DNA of 64,000 nt, taken from the NCBI GenBank assembly GCA_022447205.1, contig JAKVBQ010000011.1, positions 19,234 to 83,233 of the forward strand. Direction: 5' to 3'. Position 1 is the stretch's first letter; each line of letters begins with the position of its first letter. Source of the DNA: Phycisphaerales bacterium (GTDB taxonomy: Bacteria > Planctomycetota > Phycisphaerae > Phycisphaerales > SM1A02). The notes below the pieces were generated by a model. It saw nothing but the letters and a program-made list of their open reading frames with translations. It searched no databases and was not told where the DNA came from. Shown here piece by piece: positions 8,321-17,621 of the stretch. The position numbers were made by a program, and so were the translations under genes.

Positions 8321-9679
8321 TTATTCGGCCTCGGCATCGACCATCATGAACTTCACGTGTGCTTCCGCAGCGACCTTGCCGCCGACCAGCGCCCGGCATT
8401 TCACGTTGCCGCTGCGCGCAGTGGCCCTGATCGATTCCGCCTCGAGGACCAGCTGGTCGCCGGGCACCACCGGGCGTCGGAGCTTCACTCGATCGAGGCT
8501 GAGCAGCACCGCCACCTTGCCGGTGAGTTCGAGCTTCCTGCTGAGGAGGAGCCCGCCCATCTGGGCCATGGCTTCCACGATGAGGACGCCGGGCATGATC
8601 GGGGTTCCCGGATAGTGCCCCTGGAAGAACGGCTCGTTGATCGTCACGTTCTTGACCCCGATCGCCTTCCGGTCGCCATCGGCGTAGATGAGGCGGTCGA
8701 CCAGCAGCATCGGGAAGCGGTGCGGCATCAGCTTCTGGATCGCCCTGGCGTCCATCACCTGGCCTTCGAGCAGCAGGTGTTCCTGATCGACGACCGCCAT
8801 CTGTTCCCGGATCTTCGTCACCATTCGGCGATTCAGGGCATGCCCGGAACGATAGGCGAGGATCCTGCACTGGACCGGACGCCCCACCAGGTAGAGGTCA
8901 CCGATGACATCGAGGACCTTGTGGCGGACAGGCTCGTCATCGAAGCGGAATTCGTTTTCGATGGGGCCGTCTTCCCCGATGACCAGCACTTCCTTCGGCG
9001 TGAGGTGCCTGCACATCCCGCGTTCCCACAGTGCTTCCGCCTCTTCCTTGAGGCTGTAGGTCCGGGCCGGTGCGATCTCCTCCACGTAGTTGGCGGTGGT
9101 CGGATCGAAACTGACGGTCTGGCGCGGGATGCGGTCGGAGTTCTTGCCGTAGTCGAGGTCGAAGATGATTCGCGTGCCTGGATCCTCCGAAGGAACCGCT
9201 GCAAGCATCGTTCCACCGTCCTCGAGGACGATCGGTTCACGGAGCTTGAACACGCGCCGTGGCGGTTCCTGTTCGGTCAGACCGACCTCCATGATCGGAT
9301 CGACGAAGAGCCTCGCGGATCCGTCTCCGCATGGGAGTTCCGGTCCGCTCAGTTCGATGATGGCGTTGTCGATCTGAAGTCCGGCCAGAGCGGACATGCA
9401 GTGTTCGATCGTTTCGATCGTCGCCTCGCCCGTCTTCAAGGTGGTTCGTCGTGCTCTTGAGACGACGCGATCGACGGTCGCGGGAATCCTGACCGGTGGG
9501 TCGAGGTCCACCCGTTCGAAGACGATGCCGGTCTCGGGGGGGGCAGGCTTGATCTCGACCTTTGCCGGTTGCCCCAGCATCAGGCCGATTCCGTCGACAC
9601 TCACGGTGCCCGCGACGGTCCGCTGGCGGGGTGCCGTGACGTCAGGGGTCTGATCGATTGTGGCGTCGAGTTCACTCAT
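8321..9679 (-). CDS. lpxC/fabZ: Bifunctional LpxC-FabZ: UDP-3-O-acyl-GlcNAc deacetylase / 3-hydroxyacyl-ACP dehydratase
   Basis: This is a fusion of the committed lipid A enzyme with the dehydratase of fatty-acid elongation. The LpxC half (about 20-295) keeps the zinc ligands H93 ([12 protein letters not shown]), H253 and D257 ([10 protein letters not shown]), plus the catalytic H280 (SGHALN). The FabZ half (about 305-450) keeps [13 protein letters not shown] and [20 protein letters not shown], with catalytic H355 and E369. Both enzymes use 3-hydroxyacyl groups and compete for the same pool, so fusion may balance lipid A against phospholipid synthesis. Similar fusions are known in Bacteroidetes, Chlamydiae relatives and Planctomycetes. 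The start overlaps the lpxD stop by four bases. Confidence 0.95.
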   Translation of the reverse strand: MSELDATIDQTPDVTAPRQRTVAGTVSVDGIGLMLGQPAKVEIKPAPPETGIVFERVDLDPPVRIPATVDRVVSRARRTTLKTGEATIETIEHCMSALAGLQIDNAIIELSGPELPCGDGSARLFVDPIMEVGLTEQEPPRRVFKLREPIVLEDGGTMLAAVPSEDPGTRIIFDLDYGKNSDRIPRQTVSFDPTTANYVEEIAPARTYSLKEEAEALWERGMCRHLTPKEVLVIGEDGPIENEFRFDDEPVRHKVLDVIGDLYLVGRPVQCRILAYRSGHALNRRMVTKIREQMAVVDQEHLLLEGQVMDARAIQKLMPHRFPMLLVDRLIYADGDRKAIGVKNVTINEPFFQGHYPGTPIMPGVLIVEAMAQMGGLLLSRKLELTGKVAVLLSLDRVKLRRPVVPGDQLVLEAESIRATARSGNVKCRALVGGKVAAEAHVKFMMVDAEAE

Positions 9680-10728
9680 TCTGCATCCGTCTTGCCGTCT
9701 TCATTCTGGCTGAAGAACCGGCGGAGCTGCTTGGACCAGTCCGGAAGTCTCCGAACTGCAGCGATTTCCCTCATTATACGGCTCCGCTTTCCGGCTGGCG
9801 TGCCGACCCACGTCTCTCCGTCAGGTATGTCGTTGATGACCCCTGAGCGGGCTCCAATGGACACGCTACGTCCGATCACCAGATGATCAGCGATGCCAGC
9901 GGCGCCACCAATCATGGTCCCGTCACCGATCTTCGTGCTGCCGGCCACCCCGACCTGACCGCAGAGCACGCAGCAACGACCGATGTCGCAGTTGTGCCCG
10001 ATCTGGCAGAGGTTGTCGATCTTGGTGCCGGTGCCGATCCTCGTCGCGCCGAACTTGCCGCGGTCGATGCAGGTGCAGGCTCCGATCTCGACGTCGTCCT
10101 CGATGACCACGGAACCGATGTGCGGGAAGCGCACCAGGCCGTTTCCGTCCTCCGAGGGACGGAAACCGAAGCCGTCGGTGCCGATCACGACGTTGGCGTG
10201 GATCACCACGTCGCTTCCGATGGTGCACCGTTCCCTGATGATCACACCGTCATGGAGCGTCGAGCGCGAGCCGATCGTCACTCCTCGGTGGAGTCTCGTC
10301 CCGGCGGTCAGGGTCACGTCGTCTCCAAGCACGCAGTCCTCGTGCACCTGGCACGAGGGACCGATCCGTGCTTCAGTGCCGATCTTCGCGGACGGATCCA
10401 CGATCGCGGTCGGATGGATGCCGACCGGAGGGAGGCTCGGTTCAGGCGCGAACGCCTCGAGCATCGAGATCATCGCCAGCTCCGGGTCCTTCACCCGGAT
10501 GATCGCCACATCATCCGTCCGTTCGGGCAGTTCCGTCGTGAGTCCGGTCACCAGGCTCCTGGCCTTCGAGTCCTGCCAGAGACGAGCGTTGTTCGCATCG
10601 TTGGCGAAGGTCAGCTGGTCCGCACGTGCATCCCCGATGCCCGAGACACCTTCGACGGGGATCGAACCGTCGCCTTCCAGCGTTCCACCAACTCGCTCGG
10701 CGACTTCGGCGGTGTTGAATCGAGCCAT
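9676..10728 (-). CDS. lpxD: UDP-3-O-(3-hydroxyacyl)glucosamine N-acyltransferase
   Basis: This enzyme adds the second 3-hydroxyacyl chain in lipid A synthesis, using acyl-ACP. The N-terminal uridine-binding domain (about 1-100, [12 protein letters not shown]) precedes a left-handed beta-helix built of hexapeptide repeats, with the catalytic histidine in the [11 protein letters not shown] and GHNCDIG region, and a helical C-terminus. The 350-residue length is normal. I chose ATG 10728. A GTG three codons upstream (10737) is possible. It follows the OmpH-like gene by 23 bases and overlaps lpxC/fabZ, in the classical skp-lpxD-fabZ order. lpxA does not follow. Confidence 0.93.
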   Translation of the reverse strand: MARFNTAEVAERVGGTLEGDGSIPVEGVSGIGDARADQLTFANDANNARLWQDSKARSLVTGLTTELPERTDDVAIIRVKDPELAMISMLEAFAPEPSLPPVGIHPTAIVDPSAKIGTEARIGPSCQVHEDCVLGDDVTLTAGTRLHRGVTIGSRSTLHDGVIIRERCTIGSDVVIHANVVIGTDGFGFRPSEDGNGLVRFPHIGSVVIEDDVEIGACTCIDRGKFGATRIGTGTKIDNLCQIGHNCDIGRCCVLCGQVGVAGSTKIGDGTMIGGAAGIADHLVIGRSVSIGARSGVINDIPDGETWVGTPAGKRSRIMREIAAVRRLPDWSKQLRRFFSQNEDGKTDAE

Positions 10729-10751
10729 GGCTGTCACTCGCCGCCGTCTCT

Positions 10752-11348
10752 TCAGCCCGCGCCTGCGGCGTTCATCATCGCGATGAGTTCTTCGGTGATG
10801 TCGAGACTGGTGCCGGCATAGAGGATCCTTCGCGAGGAGATCTGTTCGAGGGTGCCTGCCGAGTCCGACGGTTCCATCATCGGGATCGAGTCGTTCAGGA
10901 GCACGACGTCGATGCCTTCCTTCTTCGAGTATTCAGCGGCGGATGTCCTGATCCTCTCGTAGGTTTCGCGGAGGTCGTTCGCCTGTTCCCGCTCCAGGAG
11001 CAGGGCGGCGTACTTCTGGTAGGCCCGGAGCCGACCCGCGACCGAGACGACGCTCTCGTTCATGTCCGCCATCGCGGTGCTGCCCGGTTCGAGGCTCTCC
11101 AGCTCCGCCTGGAGCAGCTCGAGTTCCTCGCGCATGGTGGTGGTCTTCTGTTCCATCGTCTTGGCAAGTTCGACGATGGCTGCCTCGGATGCCTGGCGAC
11201 TGTCGAGGCTGTTGAAGACCTTCTCGATGTCGATGAAGGCGACGACTGCAGGCTGCAGCCTGAGCTGCGCCGCATAGCCCGCCATGAAGGTGAAGCCGAG
11301 GGCGAGTGCTGCGATGACGGATCCCGTTACGAGACGAGTGCGAGCCAT
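10752..11348 (-). CDS. OmpH/Skp-family periplasmic chaperone (copy 2)
   Basis: A 198-residue protein begins with a signal/anchor segment (about 8-28). The motif [15 protein letters not shown] typical of the start of mature Skp/OmpH follows, then a long alpha-helical tentacle (about 55-140, many E, L, A) and the closing strand motif IDVVLLNDS. Skp holds unfolded outer-membrane proteins for the BAM complex. The ribosome site AAGGGG lies eight bases before ATG 11348. A related copy lies directly upstream. The two are diverged, so they are ancient paralogues rather than a recent duplication. Confidence 0.85.
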   Translation of the reverse strand: MARTRLVTGSVIAALALGFTFMAGYAAQLRLQPAVVAFIDIEKVFNSLDSRQASEAAIVELAKTMEQKTTTMREELELLQAELESLEPGSTAMADMNESVVSVAGRLRAYQKYAALLLEREQANDLRETYERIRTSAAEYSKKEGIDVVLLNDSIPMMEPSDSAGTLEQISSRRILYAGTSLDITEELIAMMNAAGAG

Positions 11349-11406
11349 GTGATGGACCCCTTCGATGCGTTCCCTGATGGTCCCTGGCGGGACTCGGTCT
11401 TCCTTG

Positions 11407-12033
11407 TCAGGGCTTGAGGTTGTTGATTCGGACGATGAGTTGTTCAGTGATGTCGGTCATGGTGTCCGCGTAGAGCATCCTGCGGTTGAGGATCTGGGTG
11501 ATGACCTGCTGCTCACGGCTGACGTTGGCATTGTCGTTGAGCTTGATGTCCCCAAGGGAGTCGTTCACCAGCACGATGTCCCAGCCATCCGCCTTCGCGA
11601 GAGCGACCAACTGCTCGCGGACGGCGCCGTACATGCTCTGCCACATGAGGGCTCGTTCGCGGTCCATCTCGAGCTGCTTGAGGCCGAACCACTCGTCGCG
11701 CTCGAGTTTCATGAGGGCGACTCCGTCTCGGATCCGCTGGGCCTCGTCGGGATTCGATTCGTTGAGGCCCTCGGCCTTCTGGAGTTCCGTGTTGATGGCT
11801 TCGGTACGTCGGTTCGCCTCGCTGTTGAGCTTGTCGGCGAGGGCGTTGAGCTGGATCTCCCACGGGGTGTTGGCCTCGATGCGTTCGAAGACCTTCGCAA
11901 GATCGACGGTGGCGACCTTGGTGGCCGGGGCGCTCGCCGGGCGGGTGCCCAGGGCATCGTGTCCGACGAGGATGATCGCGGCTGCGATCGTGAATGCGAT
12001 GGGGAGGCTCAAGGCTCGTTTGGCGGGGTTCAT
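11407..12033 (-). CDS. OmpH/Skp-family periplasmic chaperone (copy 1)
   Basis: This is a 208-residue Skp-like protein. It has a hydrophobic signal segment (about 7-30), the conserved VATVDLAKVFERIEANTPWEIQLNAL entry, a long helical central part with heptad character, and the C-terminal WDIVLVNDSLGDI strand. It sits between bamA and a second ompH gene in the same orientation, with GAGAGG before ATG 12033. As in proteobacteria, location next to bamA supports a role in chaperoning outer-membrane proteins. Compared with copy 2 it has longer spacing between helix and strand, so the two may form mixed trimers or serve different clients. Confidence 0.85.
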   Translation of the reverse strand: MNPAKRALSLPIAFTIAAAIILVGHDALGTRPASAPATKVATVDLAKVFERIEANTPWEIQLNALADKLNSEANRRTEAINTELQKAEGLNESNPDEAQRIRDGVALMKLERDEWFGLKQLEMDRERALMWQSMYGAVREQLVALAKADGWDIVLVNDSLGDIKLNDNANVSREQQVITQILNRRMLYADTMTDITEQLIVRINNLKP

Positions 12034-12125
12034 GACCGACCTCTCTGTGTGGGAGTCCTGTGTGCCCAGATTGTAGGGGGAAGTCCCGGCTCGGGTTGCG
12101 GAGGGCGGTTTCCCACCGAGAGCGC

Positions 12126-14579
12126 TCAGACGGGGAGGGCCATCGTGAAGCTGAAGAGCTGCCGCTCGTCCTCCACCTGCGACAGGATCGGGAACCCGAA
12201 ATCGAAGGCGAGCGGGGCCGGGCCGAGCTGCGGGATGTACACGCGGATGCCGAACCCGACCGATGCACGGTAGCCCTCGAAATCGATGGAGTTCTCCACC
12301 GTGCCGCTGTCAGCGAAGACCACCCCGTTGAAGCTGTCTCCCACGATCGGGAACTCGTACTGCGCCCCGGCGAAGAACATGAAGGAGCCGCCGACCGGGT
12401 CGTTGATCGGGACCGTCGGGGCACCGATCGAACCGACCGCCTTCGGGCTGATGGTTCGGAACTGGAATCCTCGGAAGGTGATGCCGCCGAGATAGAACTT
12501 CTCGTACGTCGGCGCTGAGCCACCGAAGATGTAGGCCGCACGTGAGGAGAGCTTGAGGACCGAGCGCCGGCCCAGAAAATCCTCATCGAGGGTGAGGAAC
12601 GTGGTGAGGGCCAGATCGGTATTGACGAAGGATTCACCTGTCTCCGCCACCCAGTAGGGGGCGACGCTCAGGGCCAGCCTGGATCCACGGCTCGGCCTGA
12701 AGAAGTTGTTGATGGTCGAACGGGTCAGGGTCATCCGGAGATCAAGCAGGGTGTCCGGTCCACGGTCGTCGTAGACCTCGATCGCCGTGGTCGGGGCGAA
12801 GTTCGAGAGGGTCACCTTCTGGAGCCTGCCGGTCGCACCGATGTTCCAGACGTCCCCGAGCCTCCTGCCGAGGCCGAACGCCGCGCTCAGTCGTTCCTCG
12901 TGGTAGTTGGTGTAGAAGCGGTTTCGATAGAAACCGGTGAAGTTCGCCGAGATGTCGGTGTCGAAGAGATGGGGTTCGCCGAGCGAGAACGAGTAGGTGC
13001 TGACTTCATCACCCGGAGACAAGGTGACGTTCATCGTCTGGCCCGCGCCGCGGAAGGCCCGGGCGGTGGTCAGTTCCTTGAAGGACAGCGGCCAGTCCGC
13101 AATGTCGAAGTTTCGCTGGTTCGCCGAGATCTCCCCGAAGACGCCCGCATCGGAACTCAATCCGACCCCGAAGTTGAAGCTGCCGGTGTTGCGTTCCCTG
13201 ACCTCGACCAGGACGTCACGAATCTCGGAGTCCGGCGGAACTGGTCGCTGGACCGTCACTCGGACGTCACCGAAGAGCTGTGTCGCCTCCAGCCGGCGCT
13301 CGGCCAGTTCGATCTCCCTGCCATCGAGCGGGCGCCCCGGCTCGACCCTGACGAGGCGACGAATCACCTTGTCCTTGGTCAGGAAGTTGCCCTGGATCTT
13401 CACGAGCCCGGTGGTGACCTGCCGGCCTTCGTTGATGGGGAGCAGGAGGTCGACCTCGGGGCTTTCGCCGACGCGCATGTGCTCGCTGGTCACTCGAGCA
13501 TCGACGTATCCCATCAGCTGGTAGCTCTGCTGGAGTTCCTCGATCGAACGATCCACCATGAGGGAGTTGTAGGTGTCACCGGGCCGGATCGTGATCAGAT
13601 CCTGAATCTGCTCCGTCGAGAACACCTCGGTCAGCCCGCTCGGGGTGTTCGCGCTCACCACGATGTTCCGGATGCGATACTGCCTGCCCTCCTCGATCAG
13701 GAAGACGACCTTCGCTTCGCGGTTGTTGGGTGAGAGCAGGATCCGACTGTCGATCCGCACGTCCACGTAGCCGTTGCCCTTGTAGAAGGCATCGAGTGCG
13801 GCCACATCGTCGATGATCTTGTCCGGTTCGAGCTGGCCCTTCCTGAAGAAGGGGATGTAGGGCTTCGTGGTGATCTCGACCGACAGTTCCTTCGCCGGGA
13901 ACGAGCTGTTGCCGACGAAGGCGATCTCCTTGATTCTGACCCTCGGCCCCTCGACGACCCGGATGATCAGGATGCCGCTGTCCTTCAGCCTGGATTCATC
14001 GACCTCGATCTCTGCGAGGTAGAAGCCCTTGTCACGGTAGAGGTCCTTGATCCTCAGGATCGCCTGCTCCAGGAGGAAGTCGTCTCTCGGTCCTCCCGGG
14101 TAGAGCGGAACAGCCTGCATCAGGGCCTGGTCGCTGATCGCCTTGTTGCCGACGACCTGGATCGCGGCGATGAGTGGCTGTTCCTGGACGGTGTAGATGA
14201 CGTCGACCGTGCCGTCCTCGTTGAGGACCGCGTCCGCCTGGACGGTGTCGAACTGGCCGAGTCTGGACAGGGTCCGGACGTCTTCGGTGATCGCGGTCGC
14301 ATCGAAGGGCTGGCCGGGTGCCGTTCTCAGGTTGTTCCTGACGAGCTGTTCCGCGGTTCGTTCGATGCCTTCGAGCCTGACCCGGGCGATCGGACGATCC
14401 GCCAGGGCCTCGTCCTGGATGTCCTGGCGGATGGTTTCCGAGCCGGCTTGTGCGATCGGGGTGCACACCCCGACCAGAAGCAGCAGGACCAGGGTCCGGA
14501 CGAGTCCAGCTCGCCGCAGGAGCGGGGAGTGGTTCCGGAGCCGAGGTCGCGTCTTCGATCGAGGGTCTCGTTGTTCCAT
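12126..14579 (-). CDS. bamA: Outer-membrane protein assembly factor BamA (Omp85)
   Basis: This is the central barrel of the BAM complex, which inserts beta-barrel proteins into the outer membrane. After an N-terminal basic region and signal sequence (LVRTLVLLLLVGVCTPIAQAG), POTRA domains fill about residues 60-430. Repeated motifs include the FDATAITEDVRTL, DDFLLEQAILRIKDLYRDKGF and EIELAERRLEATQLF types. The C-terminal Omp85 barrel carries GGITFRGFQFR, the VRGYR-like lid-lock motif, and ends FTMALPV in place of the usual terminal aromatic. I start at ATG 14579 (817 residues). The ribosome site is poor and a longer frame exists to 14654. It heads the minus-strand envelope operon. Confidence 0.93.
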   Translation of the reverse strand: MEQRDPRSKTRPRLRNHSPLLRRAGLVRTLVLLLLVGVCTPIAQAGSETIRQDIQDEALADRPIARVRLEGIERTAEQLVRNNLRTAPGQPFDATAITEDVRTLSRLGQFDTVQADAVLNEDGTVDVIYTVQEQPLIAAIQVVGNKAISDQALMQAVPLYPGGPRDDFLLEQAILRIKDLYRDKGFYLAEIEVDESRLKDSGILIIRVVEGPRVRIKEIAFVGNSSFPAKELSVEITTKPYIPFFRKGQLEPDKIIDDVAALDAFYKGNGYVDVRIDSRILLSPNNREAKVVFLIEEGRQYRIRNIVVSANTPSGLTEVFSTEQIQDLITIRPGDTYNSLMVDRSIEELQQSYQLMGYVDARVTSEHMRVGESPEVDLLLPINEGRQVTTGLVKIQGNFLTKDKVIRRLVRVEPGRPLDGREIELAERRLEATQLFGDVRVTVQRPVPPDSEIRDVLVEVRERNTGSFNFGVGLSSDAGVFGEISANQRNFDIADWPLSFKELTTARAFRGAGQTMNVTLSPGDEVSTYSFSLGEPHLFDTDISANFTGFYRNRFYTNYHEERLSAAFGLGRRLGDVWNIGATGRLQKVTLSNFAPTTAIEVYDDRGPDTLLDLRMTLTRSTINNFFRPSRGSRLALSVAPYWVAETGESFVNTDLALTTFLTLDEDFLGRRSVLKLSSRAAYIFGGSAPTYEKFYLGGITFRGFQFRTISPKAVGSIGAPTVPINDPVGGSFMFFAGAQYEFPIVGDSFNGVVFADSGTVENSIDFEGYRASVGFGIRVYIPQLGPAPLAFDFGFPILSQVEDERQLFSFTMALPV

Positions 14580-14883
14580 GGACGAACGGAGGATATCCGG
14601 CCCATTCTTCCGGTGCCATGTGATCGAAGGGGCATGTCGGGATTTGATCGACACTCCCGAGTCGCCTTCACGTGAAGCTGGAATCCGAAGCCGTTGTCCC
14701 TGGGTCTCGGATCCCCGGGATGGGGCAGCGAGACCTCGCTGGCCAGGCGCCTCGGGCGCTCCATGCTGTTCGGTGTCGGATAGCCGTGCCGGCTCATGTT
14801 CGGCAGGCGGGAAGCGCTCGAACGCCCCCTCGATGCGGGGGTCAACACGGACCGAGGGTCCGCAATGCTGCTTCAGGAGCGGG

Positions 14884-15006
14884 TCAGGTGCTCATGATCG
14901 CGGCGATGATCATGCCGACCGCGACGAGGACCATTGCGGCCTGGGCCCACTTGAGATCGTCTGATGCCGTTCGGCTGCTCGCTCGTGTCCTGGTGACTCG
15001 TGTCAT
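14884..15006 (-). CDS. Forty-residue single-pass membrane peptide
   Basis: This short reading frame has ATG at 15006 preceded by GGGAGGACGGGAAG, a strong ribosome site. It encodes 40 residues: a basic, Ser/Thr-rich N-terminus with five arginines, a DDLKWAQ linker, and one hydrophobic helix (about 22-38, AQAAMVLVAVGMIIAAIM) ending at MST. The positive-inside rule predicts a cytoplasmic N-terminus. It lies alone between bamA (minus) and gcvT (plus) in an otherwise empty stretch (14580-15171), apart from which I see nothing. Function unknown. Confidence 0.6.
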   Translation of the reverse strand: MTRVTRTRASSRTASDDLKWAQAAMVLVAVGMIIAAIMST

Positions 15007-15171
15007 CTTCCCGTCCTCCCTCGCGTCCCGCTTCATGCGTTCCGCTACCCGAGGCATCGGTCCTGCAAGTGCCCTGGTTGGGTCCTGCCCTCCGATCCGG
15101 TGCCGTTTGTGCGGGTCATGTCGGTAGGCATGGCACTGGCACTGACCGCGTGGTCCGGATACCGTTCCGGG

Positions 15172-16317
15172 ATGACCACATCCACCGAATCAAGTCCTAA
15201 AAGCACGCCCTTCGCAGCCTTCCACGAGCAGTACGGCGGCCAGATGGTCGACTTCACCGGATGGAGCCTGCCCATTCGCTACGGGTCGATCCTCGAGGAG
15301 CATGCCCAGGTTCGGAACAGTGGTGGGTTCTTCGACGTCTCGCACATGGGACGTTTGCGGTTCCGCGGTCGCGATGCGGCGCGTTGCCTCGATCGGATCT
15401 GCACCCGTCAGATCCAGGGGATGGCTCCCGGCCTCTGTCGGTACTCCCTGGTCTGCAATGAGCGGGGGGGATGCCGCGACGACGTCCTGGTCTACTGCAT
15501 GGGCCCGGAGGAGTACCTGATGGTCTGCAACGGGGCCAACCGGGCGAAGATCATCGACCATGTCGAGCAGAACCGTGGTTCCTTCGACTTCAAGTTCGAC
15601 GACCAGACCGAGAAGACGGCGATGTGCGCGGTCCAGGGACCGAAGGTGATGGAACTGATCGGGAGTTTCTCGAAGGAGATTCCCGGTCTCAAGCGTTTCC
15701 GCTTCGTCACCAAGAACCTGATGGTGCTCAAGGCGATCATCTCCCGAACGGGGTACACCGGTGAGGATGGCGTCGAGGTCATCCTCGATTCCAAGATGGC
15801 CGCCCCGGCGCTGAAGATGCTGCTCAAGGATCTCGGGGAAGCCGACTCGATCATCAAGCCCTGCGGCCTGGGGGCACGTGACACCCTTCGGATGGAGGCG
15901 GGCATGCCCCTGTACGGGCATGAACTCACCGAGGAGATCGATCCGCTCTCCGCTGGTCTCGGATTCGCCGTGAAGCTCGACAAGGGCGAGTCCGTCCCCG
16001 AGGGCGAGCCGCCCGTGGAACGCTTCATCGGGCAGGATGCACTCCAGGCGATCGCCGCGGAAGGCCCCGCCCGGACCCTCGTTGGATTGTTCGTGGAGGG
16101 CAGGCGTGCCGCCCGCCAGTCGATGCCGATCCTTCTCGGAGACGAGGTGATCGGGGAGGTCACCAGCGGGTGTGTCAGCCCCACGCTCGAGCGGTCGATC
16201 GCCATGGGCTATGTGAACAGTGCCCATGGCGAACCGGGCACCGCGGTGGAGATCGATCTCGGTCGAAGCCGGGTGGCGGCGGAGCTCTGCGCACTCCCGC
16301 TCTACAAGCGACCCTGA
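15172..16317 (+). CDS. gcvT: Aminomethyltransferase, glycine cleavage T protein
   Basis: The T protein moves the methylene group from the lipoyl H protein to tetrahydrofolate and releases ammonia. The fold is recognisable from the opening MVDFTGWSLPIRYGS, FDVSHMGRLRFRG, CRYSLVCNERGGCRDDVLVY, the RTGYTGEDGVEV folate-site motif, GLGARDTLRMEAGMPLYGHEL and the C-terminal GEVTSGCVSPTL barrel. I use ATG 15172 (381 residues). Frame continues upstream but with no family resemblance. Other glycine-cleavage genes (gcvH, gcvP) are not in the window. A hairpin terminator follows the stop. Confidence 0.92.
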   Translation: MTTSTESSPKSTPFAAFHEQYGGQMVDFTGWSLPIRYGSILEEHAQVRNSGGFFDVSHMGRLRFRGRDAARCLDRICTRQIQGMAPGLCRYSLVCNERGGCRDDVLVYCMGPEEYLMVCNGANRAKIIDHVEQNRGSFDFKFDDQTEKTAMCAVQGPKVMELIGSFSKEIPGLKRFRFVTKNLMVLKAIISRTGYTGEDGVEVILDSKMAAPALKMLLKDLGEADSIIKPCGLGARDTLRMEAGMPLYGHELTEEIDPLSAGLGFAVKLDKGESVPEGEPPVERFIGQDALQAIAAEGPARTLVGLFVEGRRAARQSMPILLGDEVIGEVTSGCVSPTLERSIAMGYVNSAHGEPGTAVEIDLGRSRVAAELCALPLYKRP

Positions 16318-16325
16318 CTCATGAA

Positions 16326-16351
16326 GACGCCCACCGTGTTCGGTGGGCGTC
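16326..16351. terminator. Hairpin between convergent gcvT and sigma factor gene
   Basis: A perfect 11-base stem (16326-16336 with 16341-16351) closes on the four-base loop TGTT, directly after the gcvT stop. There is no clear T tract on the plus strand, so strength is uncertain. It lies between two convergent genes and may serve both. Confidence 0.6.
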
Positions 16352-16390
16352 GCGTGTGTTCGTGCATTCCCGGTCGATGACGAGGCGGGC

Positions 16391-17308
16391 TCATGAGGCG
16401 CGCCTGATGCCCTCGTCTTCGTTCCTGGATCGATCCGCCGCCCTTCTGGGCTGGATGGACTTTCCGACGAAGCGTGTCGGACGATCATCGAGGAGCTGGC
16501 TCTGAAGCCTCTGCAGCGCTTCTGCCTGGATCTGGCGCACTCGTTCACGGGTCAGTCCGACTTCCTTGCCGATCTCCTTGAGCGTCAGTGGTTCCTTCCC
16601 TTCGAGGCCGAACCTGAGCTTCAGGATCCTCGCGTCTCGTTCGTCGATCGAATCGAGCAGCCTGAGGAGAACGCCGTACTCCTCGCGTTGAGCGATGTCG
16701 TGCTCGGGTGATGCATTCCTGGTGTCGGGACAGATCTCCGCGAAGTCGAGCGCCTCGCCGTTCTCGCCCTGGGGCGCGGAGTTCGGGGCGTTGAACGCGC
16801 GGATCGCCCGGCGAATGATCTGGATCTTCCTGACGGGAAGCCCCATCTCTTCTGCAAGCTCGCCGGCGGACGGGAGTCGGCCGATGCGTTCCTCCAGGCG
16901 TCGCGTGGCTTCCTTGGCTCGAGCGATCAGTTCGACCATGTAGGCGGGGATGTGGATCGGCTGAACGGCATTGATCAGCGTTCGCTTGATCGCCTGCTTG
17001 ATCCACCACGAGGCGTAGGTCGAGAAGCGTGCTCCCTGTGCGGGATCGAAGCCCTCGACCGCCCGGATCAGACCGATGTTCCCCTCCTCGATGAGGTCGG
17101 AGAGCGTCAGTCCGCGCTTGGTGTAGTTCTTGCCGATGGCGATGACCAGCCGCAGGTTGGCGCGGATCATCCGTTCCTTCGCGGCGAGGTCGTTGTCGTT
17201 GATGACTTTCCAGCCCAGCTCCTTCTCCTCCTCGGCAGTGAGAAGGGGGACCTGGTTGACCTCCCTGAGGTACAGCTGGAGTTCTGTCTGCAAGGCTCTC
17301 TTGCTCAT
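16391..17308 (-). CDS. Sigma-70 family RNA polymerase sigma factor (primary/group 2 type)
   Basis: The 305-residue sigma factor contains region 1.2 (LQLYLREVNQVPLLTAEEE), region 2 with RMIRANLRLVIAIGKNYTKRGL, LSDLIEEGNIGLIRAVEGFDP and RFSTYASWWIKQAIKRTL, regions 3.0-3.1, and region 4 with LTLKEIGKEVGLTRERVRQIQAEALQRL. The lack of a long N-terminal region 1.1 and the length point to a small primary-like or group 2 factor rather than full RpoD. Start ATG 17308 has GGGAGGG nine bases upstream. The leader of about 260 bases upstream includes a 7-base hairpin (17409-17428). Confidence 0.92.
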   Translation of the reverse strand: MSKRALQTELQLYLREVNQVPLLTAEEEKELGWKVINDNDLAAKERMIRANLRLVIAIGKNYTKRGLTLSDLIEEGNIGLIRAVEGFDPAQGARFSTYASWWIKQAIKRTLINAVQPIHIPAYMVELIARAKEATRRLEERIGRLPSAGELAEEMGLPVRKIQIIRRAIRAFNAPNSAPQGENGEALDFAEICPDTRNASPEHDIAQREEYGVLLRLLDSIDERDARILKLRFGLEGKEPLTLKEIGKEVGLTRERVRQIQAEALQRLQSQLLDDRPTRFVGKSIQPRRAADRSRNEDEGIRRAS

Positions 17309-17573
17309 GGTCAGCGACCCTCCCTTGTCCGGAAGCCCCAGTCCGGGAAGTTCGTGTCGAATACCCTCACCACTCGGTGTGCATGCCTCAAGATCGCTCT
17401 CCCTCCGAATCACCTGCTTCGAGGTGATCGCATTCCATGAGAGGAATGCCTTCCCTGGACTCCTCTGTCCGCATCCGGTACGTAAAGGATGCCGACGAAG
17501 CGAACTTCGGCAGGAGAATCTTCAGTCTTGAGTGCATCCACTCTTTGTGGGGAGGGCTCGACCTCCTGTCCCG

Positions 17574-17600
17574 ATAGTATGCAGCTCACAGGAAAGTCAA
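17574..17600 (-). promoter_or_regulatory. Possible promoter of the sigma factor gene
   Basis: On the minus strand TTGACT (17595-17600) and TACTAT (17574-17579) are separated by 15 bases, shorter than usual. The site lies between the two divergent genes and would give a leader of about 260 bases for the sigma gene. The hairpin at 17409-17428 falls inside that leader. Confidence 0.4.
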
Positions 17601-17621
17601 CCGACCGATAGTCACGATTCC

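Noticed and set aside
7712..9460. 582-codon open frame on the plus strand
   Set aside because: It is antisense to lpxC/fabZ and its neighbour, which have clear catalytic motifs on the other strand. Its composition (S, R, D, H) is typical of a GC shadow.
11513..12637. 374-codon minus-strand frame across ompH copy 1 and the bamA end
   Set aside because: It is in a different frame from both genes and rich in R and S, a shadow of GC-rich coding DNA.
14672..15127. 151-codon plus-strand frame between bamA and gcvT
   Set aside because: No ribosome site, shadow-like composition, and it is antisense to the better supported 40-residue membrane peptide.
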